Shown: positions 1 to 9,166, numbered from the stretch's first letter. The stretch is DNA of 64,000 nucleotides from Streptomyces sp. A1277 (GCF_004795015.1 NZ_SSBI01000017.1:62001-126000); one strand, 5' to 3'. The notes: generated from the letters alone by a model not told the origin. A program made the numbers and translations.

Positions 1-105
1 ATCATGCCGTCCGACACCCGGGCCCACGTGGTCAAGGGGCTGCGCCAGCTCCGCACCAAGCGCGAGTCCCTGCCGCCCAAGAAGCACGGCAACATCCCCC
101 TCTAG
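1..105 (+). CDS. pccB: Acyl-CoA (propionyl-CoA) carboxylase beta chain, C-terminal end
   Basis: Only the last 34 codons and the TAG stop are in the window; the gene begins upstream. The end of the protein reads TKRESLPPKKHGNIPL, which I recognise as the conserved C-terminus of actinobacterial carboxyltransferase (beta) subunits of acetyl/propionyl-CoA carboxylase. This subunit transfers CO2 from carboxybiotin to propionyl- or acetyl-CoA to give methylmalonyl- or malonyl-CoA, precursors for fatty acids and polyketides. The epsilon subunit gene follows after 14 bases, and an alpha chain lies about 2 kb downstream, which supports the assignment. Whether it prefers acetyl- or propionyl-CoA cannot be judged from this fragment. 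Confidence 0.85.
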   Translation: MMPSDTRAHVVKGLRQLRTKRESLPPKKHGNIPL

Positions 106-119
106 AAAGGGTCCTGGCC

Positions 120-326
120 ATGATCAAGGTCGTACGGGGCAACCCGACCCCGGAGGAGCTGGCCGCCGCCCTCGCGGTGGTGCAGGCGCGTGCCGCGGCG
201 GTGTCCGCCGTGTCGTCCGGCACCCCGGAGCCGCCCGCGGGATGGTCCCACCCGAGCCGCCTGGCCCGCCGCGGCCGCCACCTGCCGGGCCCGCGCGCCT
301 GGGCCCGCACGTACTGGCCCTCATAG
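120..326 (+). CDS. accE: Acyl-CoA carboxylase epsilon subunit
   Basis: A 68-residue protein starting MIKVVRGNPTPEELAAALAV. Actinobacterial AccE/PccE subunits are about this size and share this opening. They bind the beta subunit and raise the activity of the alpha-beta carboxylase complex. The C-terminal WSHPSRLARR...PGPRAWARTYWPS segment is also typical of the family. The gene sits 14 bases after the beta subunit stop and is probably cotranscribed with it. Confidence 0.85.
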   Translation: MIKVVRGNPTPEELAAALAVVQARAAAVSAVSSGTPEPPAGWSHPSRLARRGRHLPGPRAWARTYWPS

Positions 327-352
327 CCGCCGGTGACGCGTGGGGCGGCGGT

Positions 353-368
353 TGAGTACGCGTACTCA
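353..368. promoter_or_regulatory. 16-bp perfect palindrome upstream of the small membrane protein gene
   Basis: TGAGTACGCGTACTCA is a perfect inverted repeat ending 36 bases before the ATG at 405. Its position fits an operator or a promoter-overlapping protein site. The half-sites (GAGTAC) differ from the nucleoside-gene operator seen elsewhere in this window. The binding protein is unknown to me. Confidence 0.45.
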
Positions 369-404
369 GGCGCCGCCCGAGGGCCGCGCAGCAGGATCGG
401 ACGC

Positions 405-533
405 ATGCTGTGGTCCGACCCCGAGAACAAGCCGCCCAAAGAGCTCCGCGACGCCCAGGACATGATGCGCAGAGCGGGCCTGGTCCTGGCCCTTGCCATG
501 GTCGTCGCGATGTTCGTCCTGGGCACGCGGTAA
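405..533 (+). CDS. Small single-pass membrane protein, MmpB-like
   Basis: A 42-residue protein, MLWSDPENKPPKEL followed by one hydrophobic segment (about residues 24-39, AGLVLALAMVVAMFVLG) and a short basic end. Charge distribution suggests the N-terminus faces the cytoplasm. Small proteins of this type between accE and maf are conserved in Streptomyces, and I believe some are annotated as the morphogenic membrane protein MmpB; that name is from memory and not certain. I chose the ATG at 405 rather than the GTG-like starts further up because conservation is expected to begin at MLWSDPEN. A 16-bp palindrome lies just upstream. Confidence 0.6.
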   Translation: MLWSDPENKPPKELRDAQDMMRRAGLVLALAMVVAMFVLGTR

Positions 534-540
534 CTGCCTT

Positions 541-651
541 TGGCGGGCAGTGCAAGCCCCTCCGGCGGGAGTTCAAGCCCCTCCGGCGGGCAGTTCAAGC
601 CCCTCCGGCGATTGAGGAGCGGGGGGCCGGGGGCAGCGCCCCCGCAACGCA
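541..651. repeat. Dispersed GC-rich intergenic repeat, three partial copies
   Basis: AAGCCCCTCCGGCG occurs three times (about 553, 574 and 596). The last copy continues as GATTGAGGAGCGGGG and then a hairpin GGGGGCAGCGCCCCC. The same element recurs at 4663-4751, 9113-9166 (inverted) and 16949-17079. It lies in gene gaps and may serve as a transcription terminator. Confidence 0.7.
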
Positions 652-692
652 CCCGCAGCCCGCGCGCACCCCGCATCCGTACCATGGCGGTC

Positions 693-1292
693 ATGACCGC
701 CCAGCGCCTCGTCCTCGCCTCCGCCTCCCCCGCCCGCCTCGGCCTCCTGCGCCAGGCCGGCTTCGCACCGGAGGTGATCGTCAGCGGCGTCGACGAGGAC
801 GCCCTGAGCGCCCCCACCCCCGCCGAACTCGCCCTCGTACTCGCCGAGGCGAAGGCGGCTGTCGTGGCGGCGCTGCCGGAAGCGGCCGGCGCCCTGGTGA
901 TCGGCTGCGACTCGGTGCTCGAACTCGACGGCGAGGCGCTCGGCAAGCCGGCCGACGCCGAGGAGGCCACCGCCCGCTGGAAGTCGATGCGCGGGCGCGC
1001 CGGGGTGCTGCGGACCGGGCACAGCCTGACGGACACCGCGACCGGGCGGACGGTGTCGCGGACCGCGTCGACCACGGTCCGCTTCGGTGAGCCCTCGGAC
1101 GCCGAGATCGCCGCCTACGTGGCCTCGGGCGAACCGCTTCACGTGGCGGGGGCGTTCACGCTGGACGGGCGCTCGGCGCCGTTCGTCGACTCCATCGAGG
1201 GCGACCCGGGCAACGTCATCGGTCTTTCGCTGCCGTTGCTGCGGCGGCTGCTGGGCGAGCTGGGGATCTCGGTCACCGAGCTCTGGGCCTGA
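693..1292 (+). CDS. maf: Maf-like nucleoside triphosphate pyrophosphatase
   Basis: A 199-residue Maf/HAM1-superfamily protein that begins [20 protein letters not shown]; the [10 protein letters not shown] segment is the family's signature near the N-terminus. Family members hydrolyse non-canonical or modified NTPs (often dTTP/UTP or modified pyrimidines) to the monophosphate, preventing their incorporation, and have been linked to septum formation. Internal motifs include [10 protein letters not shown] and the acidic [15 protein letters not shown] near the C-terminus. An ATG at 684 adds three residues and cannot be excluded; I chose 693 because family members start close to the SASP motif. 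Position next to acyl-CoA carboxylase genes is conserved in Streptomyces. Confidence 0.85.
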   Translation: MTAQRLVLASASPARLGLLRQAGFAPEVIVSGVDEDALSAPTPAELALVLAEAKAAVVAALPEAAGALVIGCDSVLELDGEALGKPADAEEATARWKSMRGRAGVLRTGHSLTDTATGRTVSRTASTTVRFGEPSDAEIAAYVASGEPLHVAGAFTLDGRSAPFVDSIEGDPGNVIGLSLPLLRRLLGELGISVTELWA

Positions 1293-1307
1293 GGCCCGGG
1301 GCCTCGC

Positions 1308-1772
1308 TCAGGCGGGGGCGGGCGCGGCCGGCTGCTCGGGGTCCGGCTCGGGCCCGGGCTTCCGCCCGGCGGCCGGTCCGGCTCCCGCGGGGCCGTACGC
1401 CACCAGGCTCAGCACGATCAGCCCGAGCACCACCATCATCCAGGCGAACGCCGCCCAGCCGATGAGCCCGACCGTCAGCGCGCCGAGCACGCCGTGGACG
1501 ACCGCGCAGCAGATGAGCACGGTGCGCGCGACGCGGCCCGGTGCCCGGTCGCGGGTGCCCGTCAGGATGAGGAACGCGGCGCACAGGAGCAGGAACAGGC
1601 CGGATACGCCACCGAGCACCCAGGTGCCCTTGGACATGACGCCGGAGTCCGTACCGGCCAGGGACATGTCCTGGTTCTCGACGACCGTGCCCAGGACCAC
1701 GTTGACGATCACGACGCCCACGGCTTCCACGGCCAGCACGAGCGCGGCTATGAAAGCCACCAGCCTGCGCAT
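1308..1772 (-). CDS. Conserved hypothetical four-TM membrane protein
   Basis: About 154 residues with hydrophobic segments near residues 5-28, 52-73, 85-106 and 108-127, then a Pro/Gly/Glu-rich cytoplasmic-type tail (PAAGRKPGPEPDPEQPAAPAPA). I do not recognise a functional family; it resembles uncharacterised Streptomyces membrane proteins at this location. The ATG at 1772 is used. A GTG at 1784 would add four residues, but the G-rich ribosome-binding stretch then lies too close. It converges with maf, with only 15 bases between the stops. Confidence 0.6.
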   Translation of the reverse strand: MRRLVAFIAALVLAVEAVGVVIVNVVLGTVVENQDMSLAGTDSGVMSKGTWVLGGVSGLFLLLCAAFLILTGTRDRAPGRVARTVLICCAVVHGVLGALTVGLIGWAAFAWMMVVLGLIVLSLVAYGPAGAGPAAGRKPGPEPDPEQPAAPAPA

Positions 1773-1784
1773 CACGACGCTCAC

Positions 1785-2156
1785 CCCCTGTTACCTGCAG
1801 TACGTGCGATAGCGCGGACCTTACTAACGGGTAATGGCCACGACAAGAGCCCGGCGGAACCCCGGTGGCCCCCCATCCGCCCGGGGTTTCGTGGGCCGGG
1901 CAAAGAATTGCCCACCCCTTAGTGGGAACTCCACAAAGAATTACGGTCAGTCGCTGCCCGTGCCGATAGAGACCTGGGCCACACCTGATCGCTACTGTGC
2001 GGTTTCAGAACCCGGCGTACCGTGGTGGCACAAGGGATTTCGCGGCTCGAGCATGGCTCGAATCACACTCCGTGTGGGCAAGCTCACCATTGGGGACGGG
2101 TCGTAGGACCGTGTCGGTTGTCCCTAAACTCAGCTTGTTTCAAGGAGGGAGCCATC
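1785..2156. other. Intergenic region upstream of the alpha carboxylase gene
   Basis: A 372-base gap between divergent genes with no convincing gene. It is less GC-rich than its surroundings. It holds a TTAC...GTAA imperfect inverted repeat (1821-1834) and a strong ribosome-binding site AAGGAGGG (2142-2149) for the carboxylase. Promoters for both neighbours must lie here. Confidence 0.5.
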
Positions 2157-3911
2157 GTGCGCAAGGTGCTCATCGCCAACCGTGGCGAAATTGCTGTCCG
2201 TGTTGCTCGGGCCTGCCGGGACGCGGGAATCGGGAGCGTAGCCGTCTACGCCGACCCGGACCGCGACGCTCTGCACGTGCGTGCGGCCGACGAGGCATTC
2301 GCTCTGGGCGGTGACACCCCGGCGGCCAGCTATCTGGACATCGCCAAGGTGCTCCAGGCTGCCAAGGACTCCGGGGCGGACGCGATCCACCCGGGTTACG
2401 GCTTCCTCTCGGAGAACGCCGAGTTCGCCCAGGCCGTGCTGGACGCCGGTCTGACCTGGATCGGCCCGCCGCCGCACGCCATCCGGGACCTCGGTGACAA
2501 GGTCGCCGCCCGGCACATCGCGCAGCGCGCCGGCGCCCCGCTCGTCGCGGGCACCCCGGACCCGGTCTCGGGCTCCGCCGAGGTCGTCGCCTTCGCCGAG
2601 GAGCACGGGCTGCCGATCGCGATCAAGGCCGCCTTCGGTGGTGGCGGTCGCGGTCTGAAGGTCGCGCGCACCCTGGAGGAGATCCCGGAGCTGTACGACT
2701 CCGCGGTCCGTGAGGCCGTCGCCGCGTTCGGGCGCGGGGAGTGCTTCGTGGAGCGCTACCTCGACAAGCCGCGGCACGTGGAGACCCAGTGCCTGGCCGA
2801 CACCCACGGCAACGTGGTCGTCGTCTCGACCCGTGACTGCTCGCTCCAGCGCCGCCACCAGAAGCTCGTGGAGGAGGCCCCGGCCCCCTTCCTGTCCGAC
2901 GAGCAGAACGCCGAGCTGTACGCGGCGTCCAAGGCGATTCTGAAGGAGGCCGGCTACGTCGGCGCCGGCACGGTCGAGTTCCTGGTGGGCGTGGACGGCA
3001 CGATCTCCTTCCTGGAGGTCAACACCCGTCTCCAGGTGGAGCACCCGGTGACCGAGGAGGTCTCCGGCATCGACCTCGTCCGTGAGATGTTCCGCATCGC
3101 CGACGGCGAGGAGCTGGGTTACGACGACCCCGCAGGGCGCGGTCACTCCTTCGAGTTCCGGATCAACGGCGAGGACCCGGGCCGCGGCTTCCTGCCGGCC
3201 CCGGGGACCGTCACCCGCTTCGACCCGCCGTCCGGCCCGGGCGTCCGGCTCGACGCGGGCGTGGAGTCCGGCTCGGTCATCGGCCCCGCCTGGGACTCGC
3301 TGCTGGCGAAGCTCATCGTGACCGGTGCGACGCGTGAGCAGGCGCTCCAGCGCGCGGCCCGCGCCCTGGCCGAGTTCCACGTCGAGGGCATGGCCACCGC
3401 CATCCCGTTCCACCGCGCGGTCGTGGTGGACCCGGCGTTCACCGCCGACCCGTTCCGCGTCCACACCCGCTGGATCGAGACGGAGTTCGTCAACGAGATC
3501 AAGCCGTTCGCCGCTCCCGCCGATGCGGACGCGGACGACGAGTCCGGCCGCGAGACGGTCGTCGTCGAGGTCGGCGGCAAGCGCCTGGAGGTCTCGCTGC
3601 CCTCCTCGCTCGGCATGAGCCTGGCCCGTACCGGCCTCGCGGCGGGCGCCAAGCCCAAGCGCCGCGCGGCGAAGAAGTCCGGCTCCGCCGTCTCCGGTGA
3701 CACCCTCGCCTCCCCGATGCAGGGCACGATCGTGAAGATCGCCGTGGAGGAGGGCCAGGAGGTCAAGGAGGGCGACCTGATCGTCGTCCTGGAGGCCATG
3801 AAGATGGAGCAGCCGCTGAACGCGCACCGCTCCGGCACGGTCAAGGGCCTGGCCGCCGAGGTCGGCAGCTCGATCTCGTCCGGCGCGGCCATCTGCGAGA
3901 TCAAGGACTGA
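2157..3911 (+). CDS. accA: Acyl-CoA carboxylase alpha chain (biotin carboxylase plus biotin carrier)
   Basis: A 584-residue fused biotin carboxylase and biotin carboxyl carrier protein. It carboxylates its own biotin with ATP and bicarbonate and passes CO2 to a beta subunit such as the one at the start of this window. Visible motifs are [15 protein letters not shown] at the N-terminus, the [14 protein letters not shown] loop, the ATP-grasp glycine loop GGGGRGLKV (about 160-170), [15 protein letters not shown], and EAMKMEQP at the C-terminus, with K549 the expected biotinylation site. The GTG at 2157 is preceded by AAGGAGGG at ideal spacing. It is an actinobacterial AccA1/A2-type subunit shared among carboxylases. 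Confidence 0.93.
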   Translation: MRKVLIANRGEIAVRVARACRDAGIGSVAVYADPDRDALHVRAADEAFALGGDTPAASYLDIAKVLQAAKDSGADAIHPGYGFLSENAEFAQAVLDAGLTWIGPPPHAIRDLGDKVAARHIAQRAGAPLVAGTPDPVSGSAEVVAFAEEHGLPIAIKAAFGGGGRGLKVARTLEEIPELYDSAVREAVAAFGRGECFVERYLDKPRHVETQCLADTHGNVVVVSTRDCSLQRRHQKLVEEAPAPFLSDEQNAELYAASKAILKEAGYVGAGTVEFLVGVDGTISFLEVNTRLQVEHPVTEEVSGIDLVREMFRIADGEELGYDDPAGRGHSFEFRINGEDPGRGFLPAPGTVTRFDPPSGPGVRLDAGVESGSVIGPAWDSLLAKLIVTGATREQALQRAARALAEFHVEGMATAIPFHRAVVVDPAFTADPFRVHTRWIETEFVNEIKPFAAPADADADDESGRETVVVEVGGKRLEVSLPSSLGMSLARTGLAAGAKPKRRAAKKSGSAVSGDTLASPMQGTIVKIAVEEGQEVKEGDLIVVLEAMKMEQPLNAHRSGTVKGLAAEVGSSISSGAAICEIKD

Positions 3912-3950
3912 CGCCGGGGCCCGTCCCCGCGCCACCCCCCTCCGCCGGTG

Positions 3951-3989
3951 CCCCGGTCATGTCAATGGACGTGACCGGGGCGCCGGTCA
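3951..3989. promoter_or_regulatory. Overlapping inverted repeats upstream of the TetR gene
   Basis: CCCCGGTCA (3951-3959) and TGACCGGGG (3972-3980) can pair. Independently, TGACCGG (3972-3978) faces CCGGTCA (3983-3989) across four bases. The first arrangement could terminate the carboxylase transcript. The second is an 18-bp palindrome 76 bases before the TetR start and a plausible autoregulatory operator. Confidence 0.45.
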
Positions 3990-4065
3990 TTCGGGCCGCG
4001 ATGACGGGCCGTACCGCCGGTTGCCGGTGGCATCCTGGAGACCGGGAGACAGGGAGGACCGCACC

Positions 4066-4683
4066 ATGGCGATGAGCACGGCAGGGACACCGGCCCGGCC
4101 CATGCGTGCCGACGCGCGCCGCAACTACGGCCGGCTGCTGGCGGAGGCCCGCAGCGCCTTCGCGGAACACGGCACCGACGCGTCCCTGGAGGACGTGGCG
4201 CGGCGCGCGGGCGTGGGCATCGGCACGCTGTACCGCCACTTCCCGACCCGGCACGCGCTGATGAGCGCGGTCTTCCAGGAGGCGGTGACCTCCCTGATCA
4301 CCCGCTCCCGCGAACTGGCCGAGGCGGAGCGGCCGTGCGCGGCTCTGGTGGAGTGGCTGGGTGCGATCGTCACTCATGCGGGTGAGTACCGGGGCCTGGC
4401 CCAGGCGCTCATGTCCACGTGCCGGGACGAGAGTTCAGCCCTGGCCCGGTGCAATACGCCGCTGCGCGAGGCGGGTTCGGCGCTCCTGACCCGCGCCCAG
4501 GAAAGCGGCTCGGTCCGGGCGGACGTCTCCATAGACGACCTGATGCAACTGACCAACGCGATCGCCCTGGCCGCCGAACAGTCCCCGGACGGCCCGGAAC
4601 TGGCCGCCCGCCTACTGACACTGACGCTACGGGGCCTGAAGGACGAGCCCCACCGGACACCCCCAAGCCCCTCCGGCGATTGA
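4066..4683 (+). CDS. TetR/AcrR family transcriptional regulator
   Basis: A 205-residue regulator. The N-terminal helix-turn-helix spans about residues 20-65 and ends in the hallmark GVGIGTLYRHFPTRHAL; the C-terminal half is the ligand-binding/dimer domain. An AGGGAGG ribosome-binding site (4051-4057) supports the ATG at 4066. The target is unknown; the palindrome at 3972-3989 suggests self-control. The last codons and the stop lie inside the dispersed repeat (AAGCCCCTCCGGCGATTGA), so the protein ends SPSGD, just like the kinase ending at 16969. The repeat appears to have supplied the present C-terminus. Confidence 0.85.
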   Translation: MAMSTAGTPARPMRADARRNYGRLLAEARSAFAEHGTDASLEDVARRAGVGIGTLYRHFPTRHALMSAVFQEAVTSLITRSRELAEAERPCAALVEWLGAIVTHAGEYRGLAQALMSTCRDESSALARCNTPLREAGSALLTRAQESGSVRADVSIDDLMQLTNAIALAAEQSPDGPELAARLLTLTLRGLKDEPHRTPPSPSGD

Positions 4684-4751
4684 AGAGCGGGCGCCAAACC
4701 AAGCCCCTCCGGCGATTGAGGAGCGGGGGCCCGGGGGCAGCGCCCCCGCAA
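4663..4751. repeat. Dispersed GC-rich repeat, two copies
   Basis: Two copies of AAGCCCCTCCGGCGATTGA (about 4664 and 4700). The second continues into GAGGAGCGGGGG and the hairpin GGGGGCAGCGCCCCC. The first copy encodes the end of the TetR gene; the second lies in the gap before the converging DeoR gene. Confidence 0.7.
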
Positions 4752-4771
4752 CGAACCCGCACCGCCCCTGA

Positions 4772-5755
4772 CTACCGCCGTCGAAGATCCGCCACCCGAG
4801 CCCGCTCCCGCTCCCCACCCCCTGGCTCCACCGGCACCCCCCGCAACGCCTGCCCGTGCGTACGCCGCTGCCCGGGCAACGGCATCTCGCGCCGCGAGCC
4901 CCGCCCCGCCGAACCGGCGTCACCGGACACGGAAGCCGCCCCGGACGCAGACGCGGCGGCAGCCGCCCCCGCCCCCGCCCCCGCGACAGCGATCTGCACG
5001 CCCTGGTCGGCCAGCGCCTGCAACTCCGCCGCCGCCCGCTCGTCGTGCGCGGCGGGCTCGTCCGTCACCAGGTGGGTGATGAGATCCGTCGGCACGGTCT
5101 GGAACATCGTGTCGGAGCCGAGCTTGGTGTGGTCGGCGAGGACCACCACCTCCGCCGCGGCCTGCACCAGCGCCCGGTCCACGCTCGCGGAGAGCATGTT
5201 GGACGTGGAGAGCCCGCGCTCGGCGGTGAGCCCGCTCCCGGACAGGAACGCGCGCGAGACCCGCAGCCCCTGGAGGGACTGCTCGGCCCCACTGCCCACC
5301 AGGGCGTAGTTGGACCCGCGCAGGGTGCCGCCGGTCATCACCACTTCCACCCGGTTGGCATGGGCGAGCGCCTGGGCGACCAGCAGCGAGTTGGTGACGA
5401 CGGTCAGACCGGGGACGCGTGCGAGCCGGCGGGCCAGCTCCTGCGTGGTCGTACCGGCACCGACCACAATGGCCTCGCCCTCTTCGACGAGGCCGGCGGC
5501 CAGGTCGGCGATGGCCGTTTTCTCCGCGGTGGCGAGATGGGATTTCTGCGGAAAGCCGGACTCCCGCGTAAAACCGCCCGGCAAGACCGCACCGCCGTGT
5601 CGGCGGTCGAGGAGTCCTTCTGCCTCCAGTGCCCGCACGTCCCGCCGTACGGTCACTTCGGAGGTCTGGACGACGCGGGCGAGCTCACGGAGCGATACCG
5701 CCCCGTTGGCACGCACCATTTCGAGGATCAACTGACGACGTTCTGCAGCGAACAC
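4772..5755 (-). CDS. DeoR/GlpR family transcriptional regulator
   Basis: A 327-residue protein. The N-terminal DeoR helix-turn-helix (about residues 6-58, with VSLRELARVVQTSEVTVRRD) is followed by the sugar-phosphate-sensing DeoRC domain (about 75-235), including AIVVGAGTTTQELARRL and VVVLADHTKLG. The last ~70 residues are a low-complexity Ala/Gly then Arg-rich tail not typical of the family. DeoR-type proteins usually respond to phosphorylated sugars. It is one candidate for the protein that reads the CTACGCGCGTAG operators on the nucleoside genes, but no such site lies upstream of its own start, so the link is only inference. Confidence 0.85.
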   Translation of the reverse strand: MFAAERRQLILEMVRANGAVSLRELARVVQTSEVTVRRDVRALEAEGLLDRRHGGAVLPGGFTRESGFPQKSHLATAEKTAIADLAAGLVEEGEAIVVGAGTTTQELARRLARVPGLTVVTNSLLVAQALAHANRVEVVMTGGTLRGSNYALVGSGAEQSLQGLRVSRAFLSGSGLTAERGLSTSNMLSASVDRALVQAAAEVVVLADHTKLGSDTMFQTVPTDLITHLVTDEPAAHDERAAAELQALADQGVQIAVAGAGAGAAAAASASGAASVSGDAGSAGRGSRREMPLPGQRRTHGQALRGVPVEPGGGERERARVADLRRR

Positions 5756-5963
5756 GAAACTGACAGTAACGTGACCGCACGAGAGTTTTCAGCAGTTTGC
5801 GCCGAATAGCAGAAGTTGTACATAAGGACGGCCGCCAAGTGGTATAGGCGGCCACCTTGTTGCCCTCTCCTGATCGGGCGGCGGTCGCAGGGTCGCCCGA
5901 CTTGCCGGGAGTTGCCGGGATATGCCGGGCTGCGCCGGGCCCCCGGCCCCGTATCCCGGGCGG

Positions 5964-7403
5964 TTACGCCTCGCCCGTGCGCTTACGGCTGTGCAACTGG
6001 CGGGCCACTTCGGCGATCGAACCCGACAGGGACGGGTACACAGTGAAGGCGTTTGCGATCTGCTCGACCGTCAGATTGTTGTCGACCGCGATCGAGATGG
6101 GGTGGATCAGCTCGCTCGCCCGGGGGGCGACGACGCAGCCGCCGACCACGATGCCGGTGCCGGGGCGGCAGAAGATCTTGACGAAGCCGTCCCGGATGCC
6201 CTGCATCTTGGCGCGCGGGTTGCGCAGCAGCGGAAGCTTGACGACCAGGGCCTCGATCTTGCCCGCGTCGACGTCGGCCTGGCTGTAGCCGACGGTGGCG
6301 ATCTCCGGGTCGGTGAAGACGTTCGAGGAGACGGTCTTCAGGTTCAGCGGGGCCACCGCGTCGCCCAGGAAGTGGTACATCGCGATCCGGCCCTGCATGG
6401 CGGCGACCGAGGCGAGCGCGAAGATGCCGGTGACGTCACCGGCCGCGTAGACGCCGGGGGCGCTGGTGCGGGAGACCTTGTCGGTCCAGATGTGGCCGGA
6501 GTCCTTGAGCCGGACGCCGGCCTCCTCCAGGCCCATGCCGGCCGTGTTGGGGATGGCGCCGACCGCCATCAGGCAGTGCGAGCCGGAGATGACCCGGCCG
6601 TCGGCGAGGGTCACCTCGACCCGGTCGCCGACGCGCTTGGCGGACTGCGCGCGGGAGCGGGCCATCACGTTCATCCCGCGGCGCCGGAAGACGTCCTCCA
6701 GGACGGCGGCGGCGTCCGGGTCCTCGCCGGGCAGCACCCGGTCACGGGAGGAGACGAGGGTGACGCGCGAGCCGAGTGCCTGGTAGGCACCGGCGAACTC
6801 GGCGCCCGTGACACCCGAGCCGACGACGATGAGCTCCTGCGGCAGCTCGTCGAGGTCGTAGACCTGGGTCCAGTTCAGGATGCGCTCGCCGTCGGGGAGC
6901 GCGTCGGGGATCTCGCGGGGATGGCCGCCGGTCGCGATCAGCACGGCGTCCGCGGTGAGCGTCTCCTCCGTACCGTCGGCCGCCGCGACGACGACCTGCC
7001 GGGAGCCGTCGGCGGCCTGAAGGCCCTCCAGACGGCCGCGTCCGCGCATCACGCGGGCGCCGGCGCGGGTGACGGATGCGGTGATGTCGTGGGACTGGGC
7101 GAGCGCCAGGCGCTTCACGCGCCGGTTGACCTTCCCCAGATCGACGCCGACCACACGCGCGGCCTGCTCCGTGGGCGGTGTGTCGTCCGCGACGATGATG
7201 CCCAGCTCCTCGTACGAGGAGTCGAAGGTGGTCATCACCTCGGCCGTCGCGATCAGGGTCTTCGAGGGCACGCAGTCGGTGAGGACGGACGCGCCGCCGA
7301 GGCCGTCACAGTCGACGACGGTCACCTCCGCGCCGAGCTGGGCGCCCACCAATGCCGCCTCGTACCCGCCGGGTCCGCCGCCGATGATCACGATCCGGGT
7401 CAC
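5964..7403 (-). CDS. lpdA: LpdA-like NAD(P)H-quinone dehydrogenase (flavoprotein disulfide reductase family)
   Basis: A 479-residue pyridine-nucleotide disulfide oxidoreductase. It has the FAD-binding GGGPGGYEA near residue 8, a second Rossmann motif [14 protein letters not shown], the AAGDVTG segment and a C-terminal dimerisation domain. The usual redox pair CxxxxC is absent: the corresponding segment reads [13 protein letters not shown], with only one cysteine. This is the pattern of M. tuberculosis LpdA (Rv3303c), an NAD(P)H:quinone reductase, not dihydrolipoamide dehydrogenase. It starts at the ATG just before [12 protein letters not shown]. The neighbouring DeoR gene is on the same strand but about 210 bases away, so they are probably separate units. 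Confidence 0.88.
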   Translation of the reverse strand: MTRIVIIGGGPGGYEAALVGAQLGAEVTVVDCDGLGGASVLTDCVPSKTLIATAEVMTTFDSSYEELGIIVADDTPPTEQAARVVGVDLGKVNRRVKRLALAQSHDITASVTRAGARVMRGRGRLEGLQAADGSRQVVVAAADGTEETLTADAVLIATGGHPREIPDALPDGERILNWTQVYDLDELPQELIVVGSGVTGAEFAGAYQALGSRVTLVSSRDRVLPGEDPDAAAVLEDVFRRRGMNVMARSRAQSAKRVGDRVEVTLADGRVISGSHCLMAVGAIPNTAGMGLEEAGVRLKDSGHIWTDKVSRTSAPGVYAAGDVTGIFALASVAAMQGRIAMYHFLGDAVAPLNLKTVSSNVFTDPEIATVGYSQADVDAGKIEALVVKLPLLRNPRAKMQGIRDGFVKIFCRPGTGIVVGGCVVAPRASELIHPISIAVDNNLTVEQIANAFTVYPSLSGSIAEVARQLHSRKRTGEA

Positions 7404-7678
7404 GAAAAGTCCGCCTCGCGTTTCTCATCCCGCGGCCGTCTGCTGCCCCGGCCGGGGGTCCGGGGGATCGCCCCGGGGGAATGCAGTACGTACTTCATTG
7501 TCCCGCACCCGCCAAGGTGCTTCTCCCCGGGGCCCTCCATACGTGCGCCGGGGCGCACGGCGCACGCGTGACGGGCGCGAATCCGCCCCCTCGGCCCATC
7601 CCCCTCATCCCCCCTCTCGCGGGGGCCTTCCTCACAGGAACCGCCGCTCCCGGCGCCACCTCCCGTACCCTCGGTTCC

Positions 7679-8116
7679 ATGTCGCTCTACGCCGCGTACG
7701 CCGGCAACCTCGACGCGCGGCTGATGACGCGCCGCGCCCCGCACTCACCGCTGCGCGGCACCGGCTGGCTGAACGGCTGGCGGCTGACCTTCGGCGGGGA
7801 GCAGATGGGCTGGGAGGGCGCGCTGGCCACCGTGGTGGAGGCGCCCCGCTCGCAGGTGTTCGTGGCCCTGTACGACCTGGCGCCCATGGACGAGGACTCC
7901 ATGGACCGCTGGGAGGGCGTCGGCCTGGACATCTACCGCCGCATGCGCATCCGGGTGCACACCCTGGACGGCGAGGAGCCGGCCTGGATCTATGTGCTCA
8001 ACGGGTACGAGGGCGGGCTGCCGTCCGCCCGGTACCTGGGCGAGATCGCGGACGCGGCCGATTCCGCGGGCGCGCCGCACGATTACGTGATGGAACTCCG
8101 CAAACGCCCCTGCTGA
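7679..8116 (+). CDS. Gamma-glutamylcyclotransferase-like protein
   Basis: A 145-residue protein with the AIG2/GGCT fold signature. YAAYAGNLD near the N-terminus corresponds to the family's YGSN-type loop (here YAGNL), and later segments include [19 protein letters not shown] and [17 protein letters not shown]. Related enzymes release 5-oxoproline from gamma-glutamyl compounds. Its genomic place between lpdA and punA is conserved in Streptomyces. The ATG at 7679 was chosen because the conserved fold starts immediately after it. Confidence 0.75.
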   Translation: MSLYAAYAGNLDARLMTRRAPHSPLRGTGWLNGWRLTFGGEQMGWEGALATVVEAPRSQVFVALYDLAPMDEDSMDRWEGVGLDIYRRMRIRVHTLDGEEPAWIYVLNGYEGGLPSARYLGEIADAADSAGAPHDYVMELRKRPC

Positions 8117-8243
8117 CCGCGGGGCCGCCCGGGCCGCCGTGGGAGCGGTCCCGACCTGCCCTTTCGCGGTCGGCTGGGCGCCCGGCCGGGGCCCGACTGT
8201 GGGAACACACGAACGAACCCGGCGAGACTCTGTACGGGAGCAT

Positions 8244-8255
8244 CTACGCGCGTAG
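8244..8255. promoter_or_regulatory. Nucleoside-regulon operator upstream of punA
   Basis: Perfect palindrome CTACGCGCGTAG, ending 25 bases before the GTG start of purine nucleoside phosphorylase. The same sequence, exact or with one or two changes, precedes deoC, add, deoA, the nucleoside ABC ATPase and bmp in this window. Confidence 0.7.
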
Positions 8256-8280
8256 GGAATCAGCGGTTACCCTCATCCGC

Positions 8281-9105
8281 GTGAACGCATCACTTATTCC
8301 GGACCACATCCAGGGCGACCCGTACGCCGCCGCCGCCGACGCCGCCGCCCGCCTGCGCGAGCTGACCGGGGCCGAGACCCACGACGTCGCCCTCGTGATG
8401 GGCTCCGGCTGGGCGCCCGCCGGCGCCGCGCTCGGCGTTCCGGAGGCCGAGTTCCCGGTGACCGCGCTCCCCGGCTTCCCCGCGCCCGCCGTCGAGGGCC
8501 ACGGCGGCACGGTCCGCTCGCACCTGATCGGCGACAAGCGCGCCCTGGTGTTCCTGGGCCGCACGCACTTCTACGAGCGCCACGGCGTCGCCGCCGTGGC
8601 GCACGGGGTGCGCACCGCGGTCGCGGCGGGCTGCCGGACCGTGGTCCTGACGAACGGCTGCGGCGGTCTGCGCGAGGGGATGCGCCCCGGGCAGCCGGTC
8701 CTGATCAGCGACCACATCAACCTCACGGCGTCCTCGCCGATCGTCGGCGCGAACTTCGTCGACCTGACCGACCTGTACTCGCCGCGTCTGCGGGCGCTGT
8801 GCAAGGAGGTCGACAGCACGCTCGAAGAGGGCGTGTACGTGCAGTTCCCCGGACCGCACTACGAGACGCCGGCCGAGATCAACATGGTCCGCGTCATGGG
8901 CGGCGACCTCGTCGGCATGTCCACGGTCCTGGAGGCCATCGCGGCCCGCGAGGCGGGCGCCGAGGTCCTGGGCCTCTCCCTGGTGACGAACCTGGCGGCG
9001 GGCCTGAGCGGGGAGCCGCTGAACCACGAGGAGGTCCTTCAGGCGGGCCGCGACTCGGCGACCCGGATGGGGTCCCTGCTGGCGCGGGTGCTGGAACGGA
9101 TCTGA
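8281..9105 (+). CDS. punA: Purine nucleoside phosphorylase
   Basis: A 274-residue family-2 (trimeric-type) purine nucleoside phosphorylase. It cleaves purine (deoxy)nucleosides with phosphate to the base and (deoxy)ribose 1-phosphate. Motifs include the phosphate-binding [36 protein letters not shown], the base-binding [17 protein letters not shown] and [10 protein letters not shown]. The GTG at 8281 is used because the conserved sequence begins soon after it and the operator at 8244-8255 lies just upstream. Its product feeds the mutase at 9478 and the aldolase at 12410. Confidence 0.92.
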   Translation: MNASLIPDHIQGDPYAAAADAAARLRELTGAETHDVALVMGSGWAPAGAALGVPEAEFPVTALPGFPAPAVEGHGGTVRSHLIGDKRALVFLGRTHFYERHGVAAVAHGVRTAVAAGCRTVVLTNGCGGLREGMRPGQPVLISDHINLTASSPIVGANFVDLTDLYSPRLRALCKEVDSTLEEGVYVQFPGPHYETPAEINMVRVMGGDLVGMSTVLEAIAAREAGAEVLGLSLVTNLAAGLSGEPLNHEEVLQAGRDSATRMGSLLARVLERI

Positions 9106-9112
9106 GGGGCCG

Positions 9113-9166
9113 TTGTGGGGGCGCTGCCCCCACACCCCCGCTCCTCAATCGCCGGAGGGGCTTGAT
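9113..9166. repeat. Dispersed GC-rich repeat, inverted copy
   Basis: Reads GGGGGCGCTGCCCCC then CCGCTCCTCAATCGCCGGAG, i.e. the reverse complement of the element at 541, 4663 and 16949. It follows the punA stop and is probably a terminator. Confidence 0.7.

Noticed and set aside
1821..1834. TTACTAACGGGTAA as a TetR-type operator
   Set aside because: Only four bases per arm match, and no cognate regulator lies adjacent; mentioned only as a gap feature.
2130..3935. Long open frame on the minus strand opposite the carboxylase alpha chain
   Set aside because: Typical antisense open frame of GC-rich DNA; the plus-strand gene has clear family motifs.
5825..5855. GGCCGCC...GGCGGCC with AAGTGGTATAG, resembling a DasR-type site
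   Set aside because: Too many mismatches to the AGTGGTCTAGACCACT consensus; left unassigned.
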